A stretch of 64,000 nucleotides of DNA from Hydractinia symbiolongicarpus (taxonomy: Eukaryota > Cnidaria > Hydrozoa > Anthoathecata > Hydractiniidae), in NCBI RefSeq assembly GCF_029227915.1, contig NC_079883.1:23562001-23626000 (forward strand). The letters run 5' to 3'. Position numbers and translations under genes: made by a program. Shown here piece after piece: positions 34,469-44,879 of the stretch (its first letter is position 1; each line of letters opens with the position of its first letter). Below the pieces are notes generated by a model, which was given only the letters and a program-made list of their open reading frames with translations, had not been told where the DNA came from and ran no database searches.

Positions 34469-34676
34469 CAAAAACTCGTGTTTGTTCCTAAGGGCAAAAA
34501 CGAGTTAATATGGAGGGAACCAAGAGCTGTCGAAAATTGAAAGTTGAAGGACGTTTACACACCCTCGAAGCAGCACCAGGATGGAGAACTCACGTTTGTC
34601 CTTGGTTCCTTATCCCTGCTAGGCTTTGTAGCCTGCAAATACTTATAGGAATGCTTTTGACATACATATAATAAAC

Positions 34677-35638
34677 ATGTCGAAAGCATCGCACATTGTT
34701 ACCGAAGAAGAGGCAGAAAGGCTAAGCAATATCTACTATACCCCGGAGAATCTGTGGTTGGACGCAGAGCCGTCAAATTACTTACGAAGGATAGTATCCT
34801 CTCCAAAAATCTAGTAACTCATTGGTTGAGTAGGCAACTCTTATGGTTGAGATACATTTGAGGTCCGAATCGTTAAGACTACCCCCATTTTACCATTACA
34901 ACACTGAATGAGATACACCAATTCAATCTACTGTACATGCCCCACAATAGGGTATATGGTAATACGTATAAATATATCCTGACCTCGAGATACAAAGTAG
35001 CAAGGCCCCTACGAACAAAGAAAGCCGGCGAGGTCGCCGACATGATCAAAGATATCTACAAAGCCGGACCCTTACACTATCCCAAAACCTTCCAATGTGA
35101 CAATGGTTCCAAGTTTAAATAGGATCTAACGAAACTGCTAGAAGGTAAAGGGGTTGAGATTAGGCGGACCACCACGAAATATCACCATACATTCGCAGCA
35201 TTTGTAGAATCTTACAACAAAGTACTCGCCGAAAGACTATTCAATCCCCAGGATGCCTAGGAGTTGGTCTCCAGGGAGCCTAGTACCACCTGGGTGAAAT
35301 ATCTGTATACCATCATCAAAAGCCTTAATAAAACCAAGACTGCCATGATCGGCATGAAACCTAACAAGGCCACCAAGCTCGAAGATGTCTCACTTGCAAA
35401 AATTCAACAATATCCCGAAGAGAACCCCCTATCTGATGATGGGCTGTACTTGTATCTCCTACAAACTGGATAGGAGCATAGTGACTCTATAAGACGCGCA
35501 ACCGACGCCTTTTACAGAAAAGATACTTACAGGCTGGATGGTACTGTGATGGGTAGTCGTCTTTTATATTACCTATGGGACGGTCCTGATCGCAGCTTTG
35601 TTTCGGAAGAGTTGATTCTTATTCCGGAGGATGTTTAG
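34677..35638 (+). pseudogene. Polinton RVE-type integrase
   Basis: ATG at 34677 follows CATATAATAAAC. The N-terminal part (MSKASHIVTEEEAERLSNIY) ends at TAG TAA. Then, in the frame of the core: HQFNLLYMPHNRVYGNTYKY, FQCDNGSKFK, FAAFVESYNKVLAERLF, WVKYLYTIIKSLNKTKTAMI, a chromo-like end with RRATDAFYRKDTYRLDGTV and final LYYLWDGPDRSFVSEELIL. The core Asp of CDNG and Glu of FVES are present. The first catalytic Asp is replaced by Asn (HQFN) and a short core segment after YKYIL seems deleted. Stops follow FK, DA and TG. Inactive. It would have integrated the element with its TIRs. Confidence 0.85.
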
Positions 35639-36200
35639 ATGCCTCCGGAGGGTATGAAGGATTGGTAAAGAGTATTTTCAGAAGTACGTCCAAGGGTTCA
35701 TCCTCCAATTCTTTACTCGGATCTCTTATATACAGCAAAGGGAGCTCGGTATAGAATGGGTATTCATAAACGATACCTTTGATGACATCAGGCTCAATAT
35801 TCAAATCATTATCAAATAGACGTCTATCCGGTATAGGAAAATTGAGTGTTTTGCTTATTGTTTCTACATCAGCCAAATCCGACAACTTCAACGCCTTTTC
35901 CTTGATAACCTTGTAACAGAGTGCCCCATACTTATTCTCCTTAACCAAAACAATATAGAGCCCCAGACGTTCAATATCATCCTCGAGATCATCATCGATC
36001 TCGCTTCTTGCAAATATCCTCCATGCTTTTTCGCCTGATCCTAGCCTGTGTAAAAGATCATCATGCGTGCGGTATTCAAAACCTTCGTAGTATACCCCCC
36101 CCCCTCCTTTCTCCTCCGATCCTGCCTTTATGCGGCAATGCAGCACAGGTACCCGAATATCGTAATCGCCTAATTGCTTTTTTTGTACGTAGGCTTCCAT
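35619..36200 (-). CDS. Unrecognised 193-aa Polinton ORF, open
   Basis: ATG (MEAYVQKKQLGDYDIRVPVL) to stop without interruption, one of the few longer undamaged frames in the element. Acidic, no signal peptide or membrane segment. It has a Gly run coded by a 10-C tract on the plus strand (KGGGGVYYEGFEY), which is a frameshift-prone site. The C-terminus overlaps the integrase end by 20 bp in convergent orientation. Segments ERLGLYIVLVKENKYG and EYPFYTELPLLYIRD look like a folded alpha/beta protein. No family recognised. Confidence 0.6.
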   Translation of the reverse strand: MEAYVQKKQLGDYDIRVPVLHCRIKAGSEEKGGGGVYYEGFEYRTHDDLLHRLGSGEKAWRIFARSEIDDDLEDDIERLGLYIVLVKENKYGALCYKVIKEKALKLSDLADVETISKTLNFPIPDRRLFDNDLNIEPDVIKGIVYEYPFYTELPLLYIRDPSKELEDEPLDVLLKILFTNPSYPPEASKHPPE

Positions 36201-36293
36201 CTTTTTTTGATATTTCTGTATCTTTTAACATACAGCTGAAAGGGTCAAAAATGATAATTTTAATACCGCAAGGGTATTAAAATTAGAGTCTGT

Positions 36294-37107
36294 TTAGTCG
36301 CCTAGTGCCGGAACACCCAAATCATATAGGTCATCCTGAGTAAGGTCAATAACCCCGAAATGTTTCCTATAACGTTCTACATGCCCATATTCTTCAAAAC
36401 GATTAAAGGTGTGTATGCCATTTGGGTTGTCGATGACAACAATCTCTTCGGACTTTGGGTAGTTGTCCTTGAACCATCTCCTTTGGGTAGGAATAATACG
36501 TCTTTGAACACGTGCACAGTAGTAGGGGAGATGATGATATCTGTCATCATGCTGTGAGGTATGTTTTCTATATATCATGATAATATTGTCCTTTCTTGAG
36601 CATGTGGTACGTACCGTTCTTTGATCCTCACATTTTTTGGGTCTGTACTTGGAGTTTATACCCCAGCTCCACAAGTTGCTTGTCTCTATTGTCAAGATCG
36701 TTCTCGAGAATTGCAATCTCCATATCGTCTTCTTCGAGGGCTTGACGCTGTATTTGATCACCGATTTTGTGAACATCGTGTTGCAGCAGTATTTTCTAAG
36801 CCTTCCTGCATTGGGTTGCTGGCTTCCAAACACCAGCTCGTGCATACCCTCCTAATTGATGTAGAGGTCGTACCTTTGGGAGTCGGATGGCCAGTTTACC
36901 GGTTCCCCCCGCAGCGGGGAAACCGGTTAGTTGACACTTGTGAGCGTAATTTTTCGGACTGCAGTGATTGCGGATGGTATTGAACGTGTCTTTTTTGTAC
37001 TCCAGTGCACCTTGTACTACTTCCTTAGCACCGGTCCAGCAGCGGCCATTGATAGTCACGGTATGAAGTTTCCTATTGTTAAATTCAAGTTAAAGCTGCG
37101 ACGACAT
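36294..37107 (-). pseudogene. Bro-N domain protein
   Basis: ATG at 37107, stop at codon 6, then VTINGRCWTGAKEVVQGALE with YKKDTFNTIRNHCSP, the Bro-N pattern (W..AK.V...L.Y......I..H). After frameshifts follow HELVFGSQQPNAGRLRKY, a coiled coil (MEIAILENDLDNRDKQLVEL) and a C-terminal domain with RVQRRIIPTQRRWF, EEIVVIDNPNGIHTFNRFEE and DLTQDDLYDLG. Bro-N plus coiled coil plus a basic C-terminal domain is the plan of DNA-binding BRO/KilA-N proteins of large DNA viruses and Polintons, probably regulators. Broken by one stop and at least three frameshifts. Confidence 0.7.
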
Positions 37108-37214
37108 TTTCTATATACTGATATATATTAAACGGTAATATCTTCCAGCACTTTCTACAACATAACACATTCATTTATTATTGCGGCCGCTGTAATGCCA
37201 TGGTGACATCGGCA

Positions 37215-37507
37215 AGCGTTGAGCGGTTAAACGTTTCATCGAATCAGAAACTTACGCTATTACTTACACGCCTCTCAAAGTTCTCTCAGGTATACCCCTC
37301 ATTAAATTGTGCTTCGATATGGTCCGGCAGCATAATTATCAACTCGTATAACGGCTGCATATAATTACGACGTTTGGCATAGCCTTTTAAAACCCTGCCG
37401 AGTTCAAGGCAGGGAATGCATGTTTTTGTAAGTTACCCTTTGCCTTTTGCCTTGAACTGGTTTAAAGGTAGGGATTTTAGGCATTTATAAAACTGTTTGG
37501 CTTGCAT
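37215..37507 (-). pseudogene. Small unassigned Polinton ORF
   Basis: ATG at 37507 (MQAKQFYKCLKSLPLNQFKA), TAA after about 24 codons, then in frame TCIPCLELGRVLKGYAKRRN and LPDHIEAQFNEGY, before further stops. About 95 codons originally; function unknown. Confidence 0.4.
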
Positions 37508-37555
37508 ATTTCTATTTGCACTAGGGGCGAGTATAAATAATTTCGAATGGTATAT

Positions 37556-37753
37556 TTAGGCTTCGGCAGGATGCTTGCAACGACAACCATCCTTTGGATA
37601 CAACCATTTCACGACTTGCTCTCCCTGCCGCGAAGTACGCCACCATTTTGAAGACGTCCTCAGTGTCCATTTTTGTAGAGGGCCCAAATATTTCTTACCT
37701 GCCATGGCATAGGCAAAGGTGAAACCAAGGTCCACGACTGTCTTGTACAACAT
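37556..37753 (-). CDS. Small unassigned Polinton ORF, 65 aa
   Basis: MLYKTVVDLGFTFAYAMAGK, then KYLGPLQKWTLRTSSKWWRT, VVKWLYPKDGCRCKHPAEA, stop. The frame is open upstream for about 13 more codons (SNVTPKEKEILD) without another ATG, so the true start may be lost. The Trp/Lys-rich character suggests a small structural or nucleic-acid-associated protein; unknown. Confidence 0.45.
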   Translation of the reverse strand: MLYKTVVDLGFTFAYAMAGKKYLGPLQKWTLRTSSKWWRTSRQGEQVVKWLYPKDGCRCKHPAEA

Positions 37754-37861
37754 ATCTAAAATTTCCTTTTCCTTCGGTGTTACGTTGCTTGCACTTATTT
37801 ATTATTATTACTGCATTTTGAAAATATCGATATTTGGTTGGGTTTTGCCCTGTTTCTCCTG

Positions 37862-38167
37862 TTAGGGCTCCGGTGCGGGGCTTTGGGGTTTGTTTTTACC
37901 CTTGCTAAACATATACCAGACGCCTACTCCTACAGCAATCACAGCTAGTGTTACTACCCCATAGATGTAGACATTGTCCATCGACTTGCCAGGGGTTGCG
38001 GCAGGTTCCTTATCGTCCTGTGAAGTACCTTTGCCCACGTTCTTCTGTAGGTTAGCCTTGTTCTTCCGGTTCCATTCCGCAAGTCTCTTACCAGCAGCAA
38101 CACGACCCTTATTCTTCGTTGGTTTTGTTATAACCTTCTCCTCTTGTTTCCTTTCCTGTTCACTCAT
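37862..38167 (-). CDS. Small basic protein with C-terminal transmembrane helix
   Basis: 101 codons from ATG at 38167, which directly follows GCTATAATAAA. The Lys/Arg-rich N-terminus (MSEQERKQEEKVITKPTKNK) is followed by a flexible Pro/Asp linker, one membrane helix (YIYGVVTLAVIAVGVGVWYM) and a short Pro-rich tail. Undamaged. Small basic single-span proteins recur in Polintons; possibly a virion core or membrane protein (guess). A longer frame beginning at 38212 exists but lacks the promoter-like tract. Confidence 0.6.
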   Translation of the reverse strand: MSEQERKQEEKVITKPTKNKGRVAAGKRLAEWNRKNKANLQKNVGKGTSQDDKEPAATPGKSMDNVYIYGVVTLAVIAVGVGVWYMFSKGKNKPQSPAPEP

Positions 38168-38171
38168 TTTA

Positions 38172-38384
38172 TTATAGCACGGTCCCCGCCTCCTCCACCT
38201 CCTTCTCCGCATCCTGTTTCTTCTTGCGCATATACCGAGCTACAAGCAACGGGGCTAAACACCTCCCAATAATGCAGTATACTAGGATCCCAAGGTCTGT
38301 CATGCTATCCCGTATAATGGGATCTTCTTCGATATCCTTTTTCAGTTCCTCGAAACTGTCAATATCAACTATATTTCCAATCAT
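38172..38384 (-). CDS. Small membrane protein, 70 aa
   Basis: MIGNIVDIDSFEELKKDIEE, then DLGILVYCIIGRCLAPLLVARY as a membrane helix and a charged KKKQDAEKEVEEAG tail. Undamaged; lies 14 bp from the end of the preceding ORF (38399) and just before the next one, so it belongs to a tight minus-strand cluster downstream of PolB. Confidence 0.55.
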   Translation of the reverse strand: MIGNIVDIDSFEELKKDIEEDPIIRDSMTDLGILVYCIIGRCLAPLLVARYMRKKKQDAEKEVEEAGTVL

Positions 38385-38398
38385 GCTGGCATATAGGC

Positions 38399-38653
38399 TT
38401 ATACCATGGGTGGATAGGGCTTTGCAGTCTTTTCTCCCTTCTCCTGGAGTTCTTGCTGTACATACGCTGTACGTACCTTATCCATGGCCTTCTCAGGAGC
38501 CTTGTTAAAAAACCCCTCGGTACACTCCTTTGGCAAAAGGTGCCCTTTACCTTTGCGTGAGGCCTCCTTTAAAATTTGGCGTTTATCGATGGGCTTCTTA
38601 ATATTTTCATATTCCACAGAGGCATTGTCGAATACTTGTGCGATATCAACCAT
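38399..38653 (-). CDS. Small soluble Polinton ORF, 84 aa
   Basis: ATG after CTATTAATAAAG; MVDIAQVFDNASVEYENIKK, KEASRKGKGHLLPKECTEGF, then a charged helix and PYPPMV end. Open throughout. The ORF begins about 50 bp after the end of PolB. Function unknown. Confidence 0.55.
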   Translation of the reverse strand: MVDIAQVFDNASVEYENIKKPIDKRQILKEASRKGKGHLLPKECTEGFFNKAPEKAMDKVRTAYVQQELQEKGEKTAKPYPPMV

Positions 38654-38702
38654 CTTTATTAATAGTCGTTATAGGCAATCATGGCATACGTAAGTAGGAT
38701 GG

Positions 38703-41393
38703 TTATATACAAACATGCCTCCATTTCATTTCCCTGTAGCCTCTAGCAAGAGTCGTAATTTGATCCTGTTGCACAATCCGTTTATCATCCGCCCTGCTAA
38801 AGGCTAACTTGTTCACCTCTTGCGTGTAGACCTTATGACCCTTGTTTTGAATGGCTCTTGTAGATATCATTGTCCTCTTTCAGGATGCACTGCTTATATT
38901 CATCGAAATTGATGGATTTTTCGGTGACATATCTCTTGACACCCTTCGCTTTGCGAACACCACCTTCCTTGGTAAGGCTCTTGTACGCATAGAGTTCTGC
39001 CCTAAGGGTGATTAATTCGGTCATGATTTTTCCGCCTAATTCATCCTTCATGAGGCCTACCACTTTCTTGTTTTCCCCTATGGGGAAAGGCCTGTTATCA
39101 TCCGCATTGTAGGCACTTGTATCAAAGCGTGCCTCAACATCCTGCGCTATATCCCTGTAGAAGTCCTCTGTTCGTATATCATAAACGAAGGAGTCCGTGT
39201 CCATGTAAGAGAGTTGGAGCTTGCTACCGTACTTAGGCTGCATGTAGTCATAATGAAACTCGTACATGATTAGCTTAGACATATCCAATATAACCTGCCA
39301 AATGTAAATGGGCTTTTTCATCTTCACCTCGGTCTTGCCCATCTCTACACCTAGTAGGTTCTTGCTGGACCGGCTACCACCCTTGAAATTAGGCTTCATT
39401 ACGAGCTTCATGTACTTTTCCTCATTGGTGACCAGTTGGATATTGCGGTGATTTCTGATATTCTCCATGGTCTTCCCGAACACCAAGAGGTTCATCAGCT
39501 TGTAGAAATCCTTCTCGAACTCGTTCCTTGCGTTTGTTCTCAACCTTGTGTTGTGATCGATATAGCCCGCCAGCCATGCCTTCTGGTTGAACCTGATGAC
39601 CCTATGCACTTTCTTGAACTCAAGACCATGGTTTATAGCCTCGTAGAGGGCCCTTATATGTACAACATACTTACACTTGATTTCCAAATTAGGTATCAAT
39701 TTTTCAACCTTGTGGACCTTCTTTCGTCCGGGTAGAAAAGGCAGCTCATTATGTTTCTTATGTAGTTCCTCGGGGTAATCGATATCTATCTCTAATATGT
39801 ACCCATCCTTGCTGTCCTCAACGAGCTTTCTGATAAACCGCCTTTCAGTGAATGCCTCGACATTCGATACGCACTTAAAACCGTCCGTGGGCAGGTCTTG
39901 ACGCATGGCCCAGCCATATGGGTTGTTGGCATCCAGATATTGCAGGTAGGAGGACTCCTCATCCGGATCGTATGGTCTCCCATATACTTATTGTTAGCAT
40001 TGGCATATCGGTGTACGGCCTGGGTTATACCTCCTCTTATACCCTTCTCGAACATCAGGAGCATGTTGGGATCGTTGAGAAGCTCTGATACCTGTAAATT
40101 TCAGGGCTGCCTTCCAGGCTAATCCGGGCGCACTGTAGAAGTGTGCGGGATCAAGCTTGTAGTTGTCCAGGCAGACGCCTATGGTTAGGTAGATATCATG
40201 GTAGTACCCCATGGTGACATTATCAACCTTTGGGGTAATGACATTCCACACCTCTTTAGCGTATTGATAATCTTCATCACTGATCTCATTCATGCTTAGC
40301 TTGCTGTAAAAGGCCTCCTTTGGTGGCAGCTCCAGCTCTTCAAATCGCTGCCATCCATCCATGTGTTTATAGGGGTACACGCCTTTTCTTAGCATTACAT
40401 TACATTTTTCCTTACCTGATCTTGATTAAGCTGCTTGGTGGTACTTTTTGAATCGTAATTTTTGCACCAAAAACTTGCCATGTACTCGGCCTCTATGCCC
40501 TGGAATTCAAGACAGGTATCCGCACACCTATTACATTTTATACCTGCGGCGTTTGTTCCGATGAGGTTGCTTGCCAATTTGTCCAGGCTTGAGGCCATAA
40601 ATCGGCATGAATCTATGAACCTAATTTCGATTGTCTTATACTTTTCCCCATCTCCATATCCCATGCCACCAAGTGGGACTTTGATTTTGACGTTGAAACT
40701 GATATATTTTTCAGTATTTTCAGCAATGCACCGATGTCCTGGGTGTCGTACTTCTCGCCCAATTCCCGGATAAATAGATGATCCATAGTGACAGCTGTAT
40801 CTTCCCTGCTCACATGTCTTCTACCTGCCCCTCAACTAGGGTTTTCACGTTTGGTCGCACCATCCCGATATACCCGTCAACGTCGGCACCTCTTATACCG
40901 GGAATTCGGAAACTCTTGAAGGTTCTGTGAAGAGCATGCCTATGTTCCTGTGGTGTAAAATCTTTTCCCGGCTGTTCATGTAGATGGTCCTCCTCGGCCT
41001 CTTTTTCTACTTCATCATGAAGTGTAGGTCTTGTGTTTGCTACCCTGCCATAGAGCTCCATCACCCTGCGTTTGAAGGCTGCATAGGTACTCTTGACCCC
41101 CCTTTTATAGGATTTGGGACAGCATCAACCAGCCAGTTGTACCATTCCCGCATTTTATCACTTACAACGGAACGATTTTTAGACATCTCTTGTTTCTCGA
41201 AAACGTCCATAGCCTCTGGCGTTGGTAGTATGATTACCGGCCTTATGGGCTTTCGTTTTCCGGCCCTTCTGGTTTGTTTCTGTGGTACATCATCCAATAA
41301 GGAAACCAATTCAGCTTTACGTCGTCTATAATACCCTTTAAGTCCACGGGTTTTTGCGATATCTCGTAATTCTTTTACAGTGCGTGAATCCAT
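38703..41393 (-). pseudogene. polB: Protein-primed DNA polymerase B with SAP-like N-terminus
   Basis: Replicative polymerase of the element. N-terminus from ATG 41393: SAP-like MDSRTVKELRDIAKTRGLKG with YYRRRKAELVSLL, encoded in the TIR. Then a linker, HRTFKSFRIPGIRG (41.06-40.81 kb), FLFIREL-like and IRFIDSCRFMASSLDKLASN, paired Cys (CNRCADTC), GVYPYKHMDGW and [21 protein letters not shown] 357-codon open block then covers the palm with QLSYMDTDSFVYDI (YxDTDS catalytic motif) and GLMKDELGGKIMTEL. The last residues (VNKLAFSRADDKRI) are frameshifted. At about 900 codons it is shorter than a usual Polinton PolB; deletions remove part of the N-terminal region and the segment after YYHDIYL. At least five frameshifts. 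Confidence 0.85.
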
Positions 41394-41731
41394 TTCTCTT
41401 TTATTATATGTTTTTAACCTTTTCGGAGGATTTTATTCTGCTCAAAACTAACACACTTATTTCCCTTAGGGAATTTCCCCGTACTCATTTTTGTATGATA
41501 GGGAAATTCCCTTATGTGCGTAGAATATTATGGTAAATTGTGCTAGAAATTTTAGGGGTCTTTTAGTCTACAGATAACGTCATCATATTTAAAAAATAGG
41601 TCCTTGAATTATGTGGATCACTATGGGATGGTATCGGATAGTGCTGGATTAATAGGGACTGTGCTGTGACTTGCCGTGACGTCTCTGTTGTACGCGCACG
41701 CGACTGTGCCAGAAGGAACATTTCCCTATCT
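41285..41731 (-). repeat. Right TIR of Polinton 1
   Basis: The reverse complement starts AGATAGGGAAATGTTCC at 41731 and matches 62593-63036 at roughly 93% by eye, through the first ~37 codons of the terminal gene. It contains GGGAATTTCCCC (41469) and GGGAAATTCCC (41501). Confidence 0.9.
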
Positions 41732-43432
41732 CTATAATATTACGCGTGAAGACCAAAAATCGCAAATGTTTCAGCCCGAGAAAGTACAAAAAGCATCTGA
41801 GATACTTGCTTTTAATCAGCAAAATATTTTCTTTATTGTCCATTCATGCCCCGGGTAAATAGAGCCTTTTGCTTTGCTATTTACTTGTTGTTTTATGGAG
41901 CACATTATACCTTTAACTTCAAAAGTAAACGTCAAATGTAAATTTGTTGAAATACAACAATGTTCTTGACAAGTTTATTCTATTTATTCTTTCGAGCACT
42001 GTTTTCATTGTAAAATGTATCCTTTTTTAAACAAATTTAATTTAATTTAACGAATTTTTGCCTACCTTTGTATAAGAAATTCTAAAATATGAAAAACGTT
42101 TCCTAACCCTAAGAAACAAATGACTGCGTTAGTTGTTTGTTCTGAAATTATCTTTCAAACGTAAAGAAATGATGACATTCATTTTGCACGAGATTTTACT
42201 TGTGTTACAGAAACCAAATAAAGACTTATTTGAGACATTTCTTTCGAACGAGATTTTACTGATCTTCAGAGACCAAATAAAGACGTCTTTGAGTTTTTTT
42301 AGTCGGAAGACGTCTGGACTAGTAAGTATTCTTAGATTGACGACTATTTTCGATTCTTCAAGTGATAGCATTTTTATCTTTTCTTATGATTGTTAACAAT
42401 ATGTCTTTGTTGTCAAGCGGATAGGGATACATAAAAAAGAATTTAATAATGTACATAAAAAGGATATAAAATATCTAAAATAAGAAATTGTAAAAATTTA
42501 TTGAATATTATTTATCACATTTTTTAAGGTTCACTTTATGAGGAGCAGTTATAGTGAGAAATTTTATTTGGTGCATAAAAATGATTTCTAATTATCTACT
42601 AACTACATACTTTTGGAATGATTAATACTTAACGGATATGTGTATTGCAAAATACAAAAGCCTAGGTCAAAAGTGCAGAACCAGCTTGCGAGGCCTGTGC
42701 CCATAACCGAGGGAATTGTATTCTACAGTACAACATCAAAACATGTCAGTATCCATTTTATTACCTGGCTGTATCTGGTCTGTAAATAAATATTCCTTTG
42801 TGAACAAAACAACAAAGCTATATTTAAGTTGCTATTGTTAGGTTTCACGGGTACCTGTTCAAACTAAACAAAAAAACATACATTTACAGTGTCAATATAA
42901 TTAAGATATGGCACTCCTGCTGTGCATATAATACTTGTAATTGTATTTACAGTGAGAAATGGCAAAAATAGTTAAAATAGTTCATTAATCAATATATAGA
43001 AATGTGTAAATGGTGAAAAAAGTTTGTTAATTATAAGCTTGTTAATGGTACATTGTGTTGAGAAGAATGTCCAAAACAATGTATAATCCAAATGACAAAT
43101 GAAGTGCGAGATTCATATGTTTAATAGGTAGTTTTATGAGAAAATTGGTAATGCAATGGTAATGTTACATCTGTCACCCTAATGATTTCACACATTACTG
43201 GCCTAAATTATACTAATTTTTTTTTTTTTTTTTTGCGGTAATTTTTAAAATTTAAAAACGGGGGAAATTTTAAGGAAAAATAAATAAAGTAATTAACGCA
43301 GCAGCCAATCAAATAGCTTCAATGTTTCTTTATCGTCACGCAACATATTCTTGCATAAATAATGTCAGTGCGTGATGTAATAAAAATTTTTATCGGAGGT
43401 TGAATTTACAACTTGTAGCATTATAAAATCAT
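41732..43432. other. Noncoding stretch right of Polinton 1
   Basis: Starts CTATAATATTACG, reminiscent of a Helitron 5' end. At 42178-42295 a ~60-bp segment (ACGAGATTTTACT...CCAAATAAAGAC) is duplicated. A poly-T tract lies near 43.22 kb. No gene recognised. Confidence 0.5.
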
Positions 43433-43680
43433 TCACTTTTTCATATATCGCTTTATGCGAACTGTCACCAAGGTACACGTCTCTCCATCATGCAAAGTTG
43501 TGTTGGGTTTCATGTATTTGTTGAACCAGGTACCTGATTCCACATCGCCATACCACCATCCTGAGCCATGCACACGTGCTTTCTCTTGATTGTTTCCACC
43601 ATCAAATGTGCTAAATGTCTTTCCATTGTGATACTGAACAAATTTGTCTTTTCCTATAAATAGTTTAATAGACTTGAAAT
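43433..43680 (-). CDS. Gene A, last exon: fibrinogen-related domain C-terminus
   Basis: Begins after TTTTTCAG in phase 1 and ends at TGA. Encodes SIKLFIGKDKFVQYHNGKTF, STFDGGNN and SGWWYGDVESG, i.e. the HNG..FST.D and G.WW. strands that form the ligand/calcium region of fibrinogen-related (FReD) domains. The usual Cys of this region is represented by only one (ETCTLVTV). Secreted recognition proteins with FReDs serve in adhesion or immunity; the role here is not known. Confidence 0.8.
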
Positions 43681-43758
43681 CTGAAAAATCACAATAAATG
43701 ATTAATCTGCAAAAACCCATTCATTTAAGGGTAGGTTCCACTGCTACAATATATCTTA

Positions 43759-43850
43759 TCTCTGTAATGATACGAAGAGTGTGTCTGTTTGTTTTCTGTC
43801 TGACAATTTTCTTTGAAAGCGTCTATGATAAGTCTCCTGTAACAATGTTG
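43759..43850 (+). mobile_element. Helitron 5'-end fragment
   Basis: TCTCTGTAATGATACGAAGAG and following GTCTG repeats resemble the starts of Helitron units 7 and 8. No 3' hairpin/CTAG was located, so the length is unknown. Lies in an intron of gene A. Confidence 0.4.
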
Positions 43851-44879
43851 CATATTTTAAAAACGTTAATTAATTAAGGATTTTAGTGCATCCTAATATA
43901 AACTTACCGCGGCGAATGCTATAAATTATTGTGCAGATAAGTCACAGACAGTTAACTTTGGTTTTATTGTTGTTTTGTTCACAAGTTTTATTTCATTGTC
44001 CATACACTTTTTTATTGAAATTGAGAACAACTCAATTTTATATGTTCTTCGGTTGATTCCTCCAGGCATTTTCATTTAAAACGTTTTTTAGTTTTCTTAA
44101 TGAAATCGCTAACAAACATTTTTGTGATAAGACGCACAATGACTTTTAAAAAGACAATTGGTTGATTATTCCATGGATTTAAATAAGTAGTTATATGTAT
44201 TCTAGTACAAGAAATTGTGCGTATGTAACGACAATGTACAAAAATATTATAATTTCAAAATTTCACAAGCTCTTTTAAATTAAATCAGTTTGATTTGAAG
44301 GAAACTAGTCAGCAACTACATTAAATTGTACAATATTGCTATAATAATTGTAGCAGTGAAAACTAAACGATTTTTCTTCCAATAAAGTCGTTAATTTTTA
44401 AAGGGAAACGATAAACGTAATGCTTATTTAACAAAGTGTCTGAATACGGTTTTTTATGGTTGGAAATATACCTTTTTACTCTTCTTTATTAACTAAAATA
44501 ATTTGAGATAATAGACAGTGCGCCAAGCTCACAAAAACCTCATAATACGGGATAAAAATTGACAAATTCGTAGTGAGTATATGCCCGTAACGCTAGGAAA
44601 AATTACCACCCTGGTACACAAATAACCGCTTGTAGCAATAGGGTTGATAGCAGTTGATCCTTAAAACTTTAGAGCCGTGATGCAGAAAACAACTTTCACA
44701 AAAATATGATATAGTGCTTTTGACTTGGCAAAAAGATTTTCGAAACTTTTACTTCAGAATGACAGAAATTCAGCTGCTTAAGAGTCAGGGTCACTAGCTT
44801 AGCCGTCCTAATCTAAGAAAGTATGCACACGTAAAGGTTATCTAAGCCAGCACAATTTCAAGTTCATTAAGATTTTTAC

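Larger units (their letters stand above)
28927..41731. mobile_element. Polinton 1 (Maverick), left-truncated and decayed
   Basis: Gene content is that of a Maverick/Polinton: protein-primed PolB, RVE integrase, capsid-like gene, Bro-N protein and many small ORFs. The right TIR (about 41285-41731) matches inverted 62593-63036. The left TIR is missing. The gene block from 33.5 kb rightwards contains minus-strand genes reaching the right TIR; capsid and integrase read rightward. No FtsK-type ATPase Walker A or Ulp1-like protease was found in the 12.8 kb. Most long genes carry stops and indels, so it is a fossil. Confidence 0.85.
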
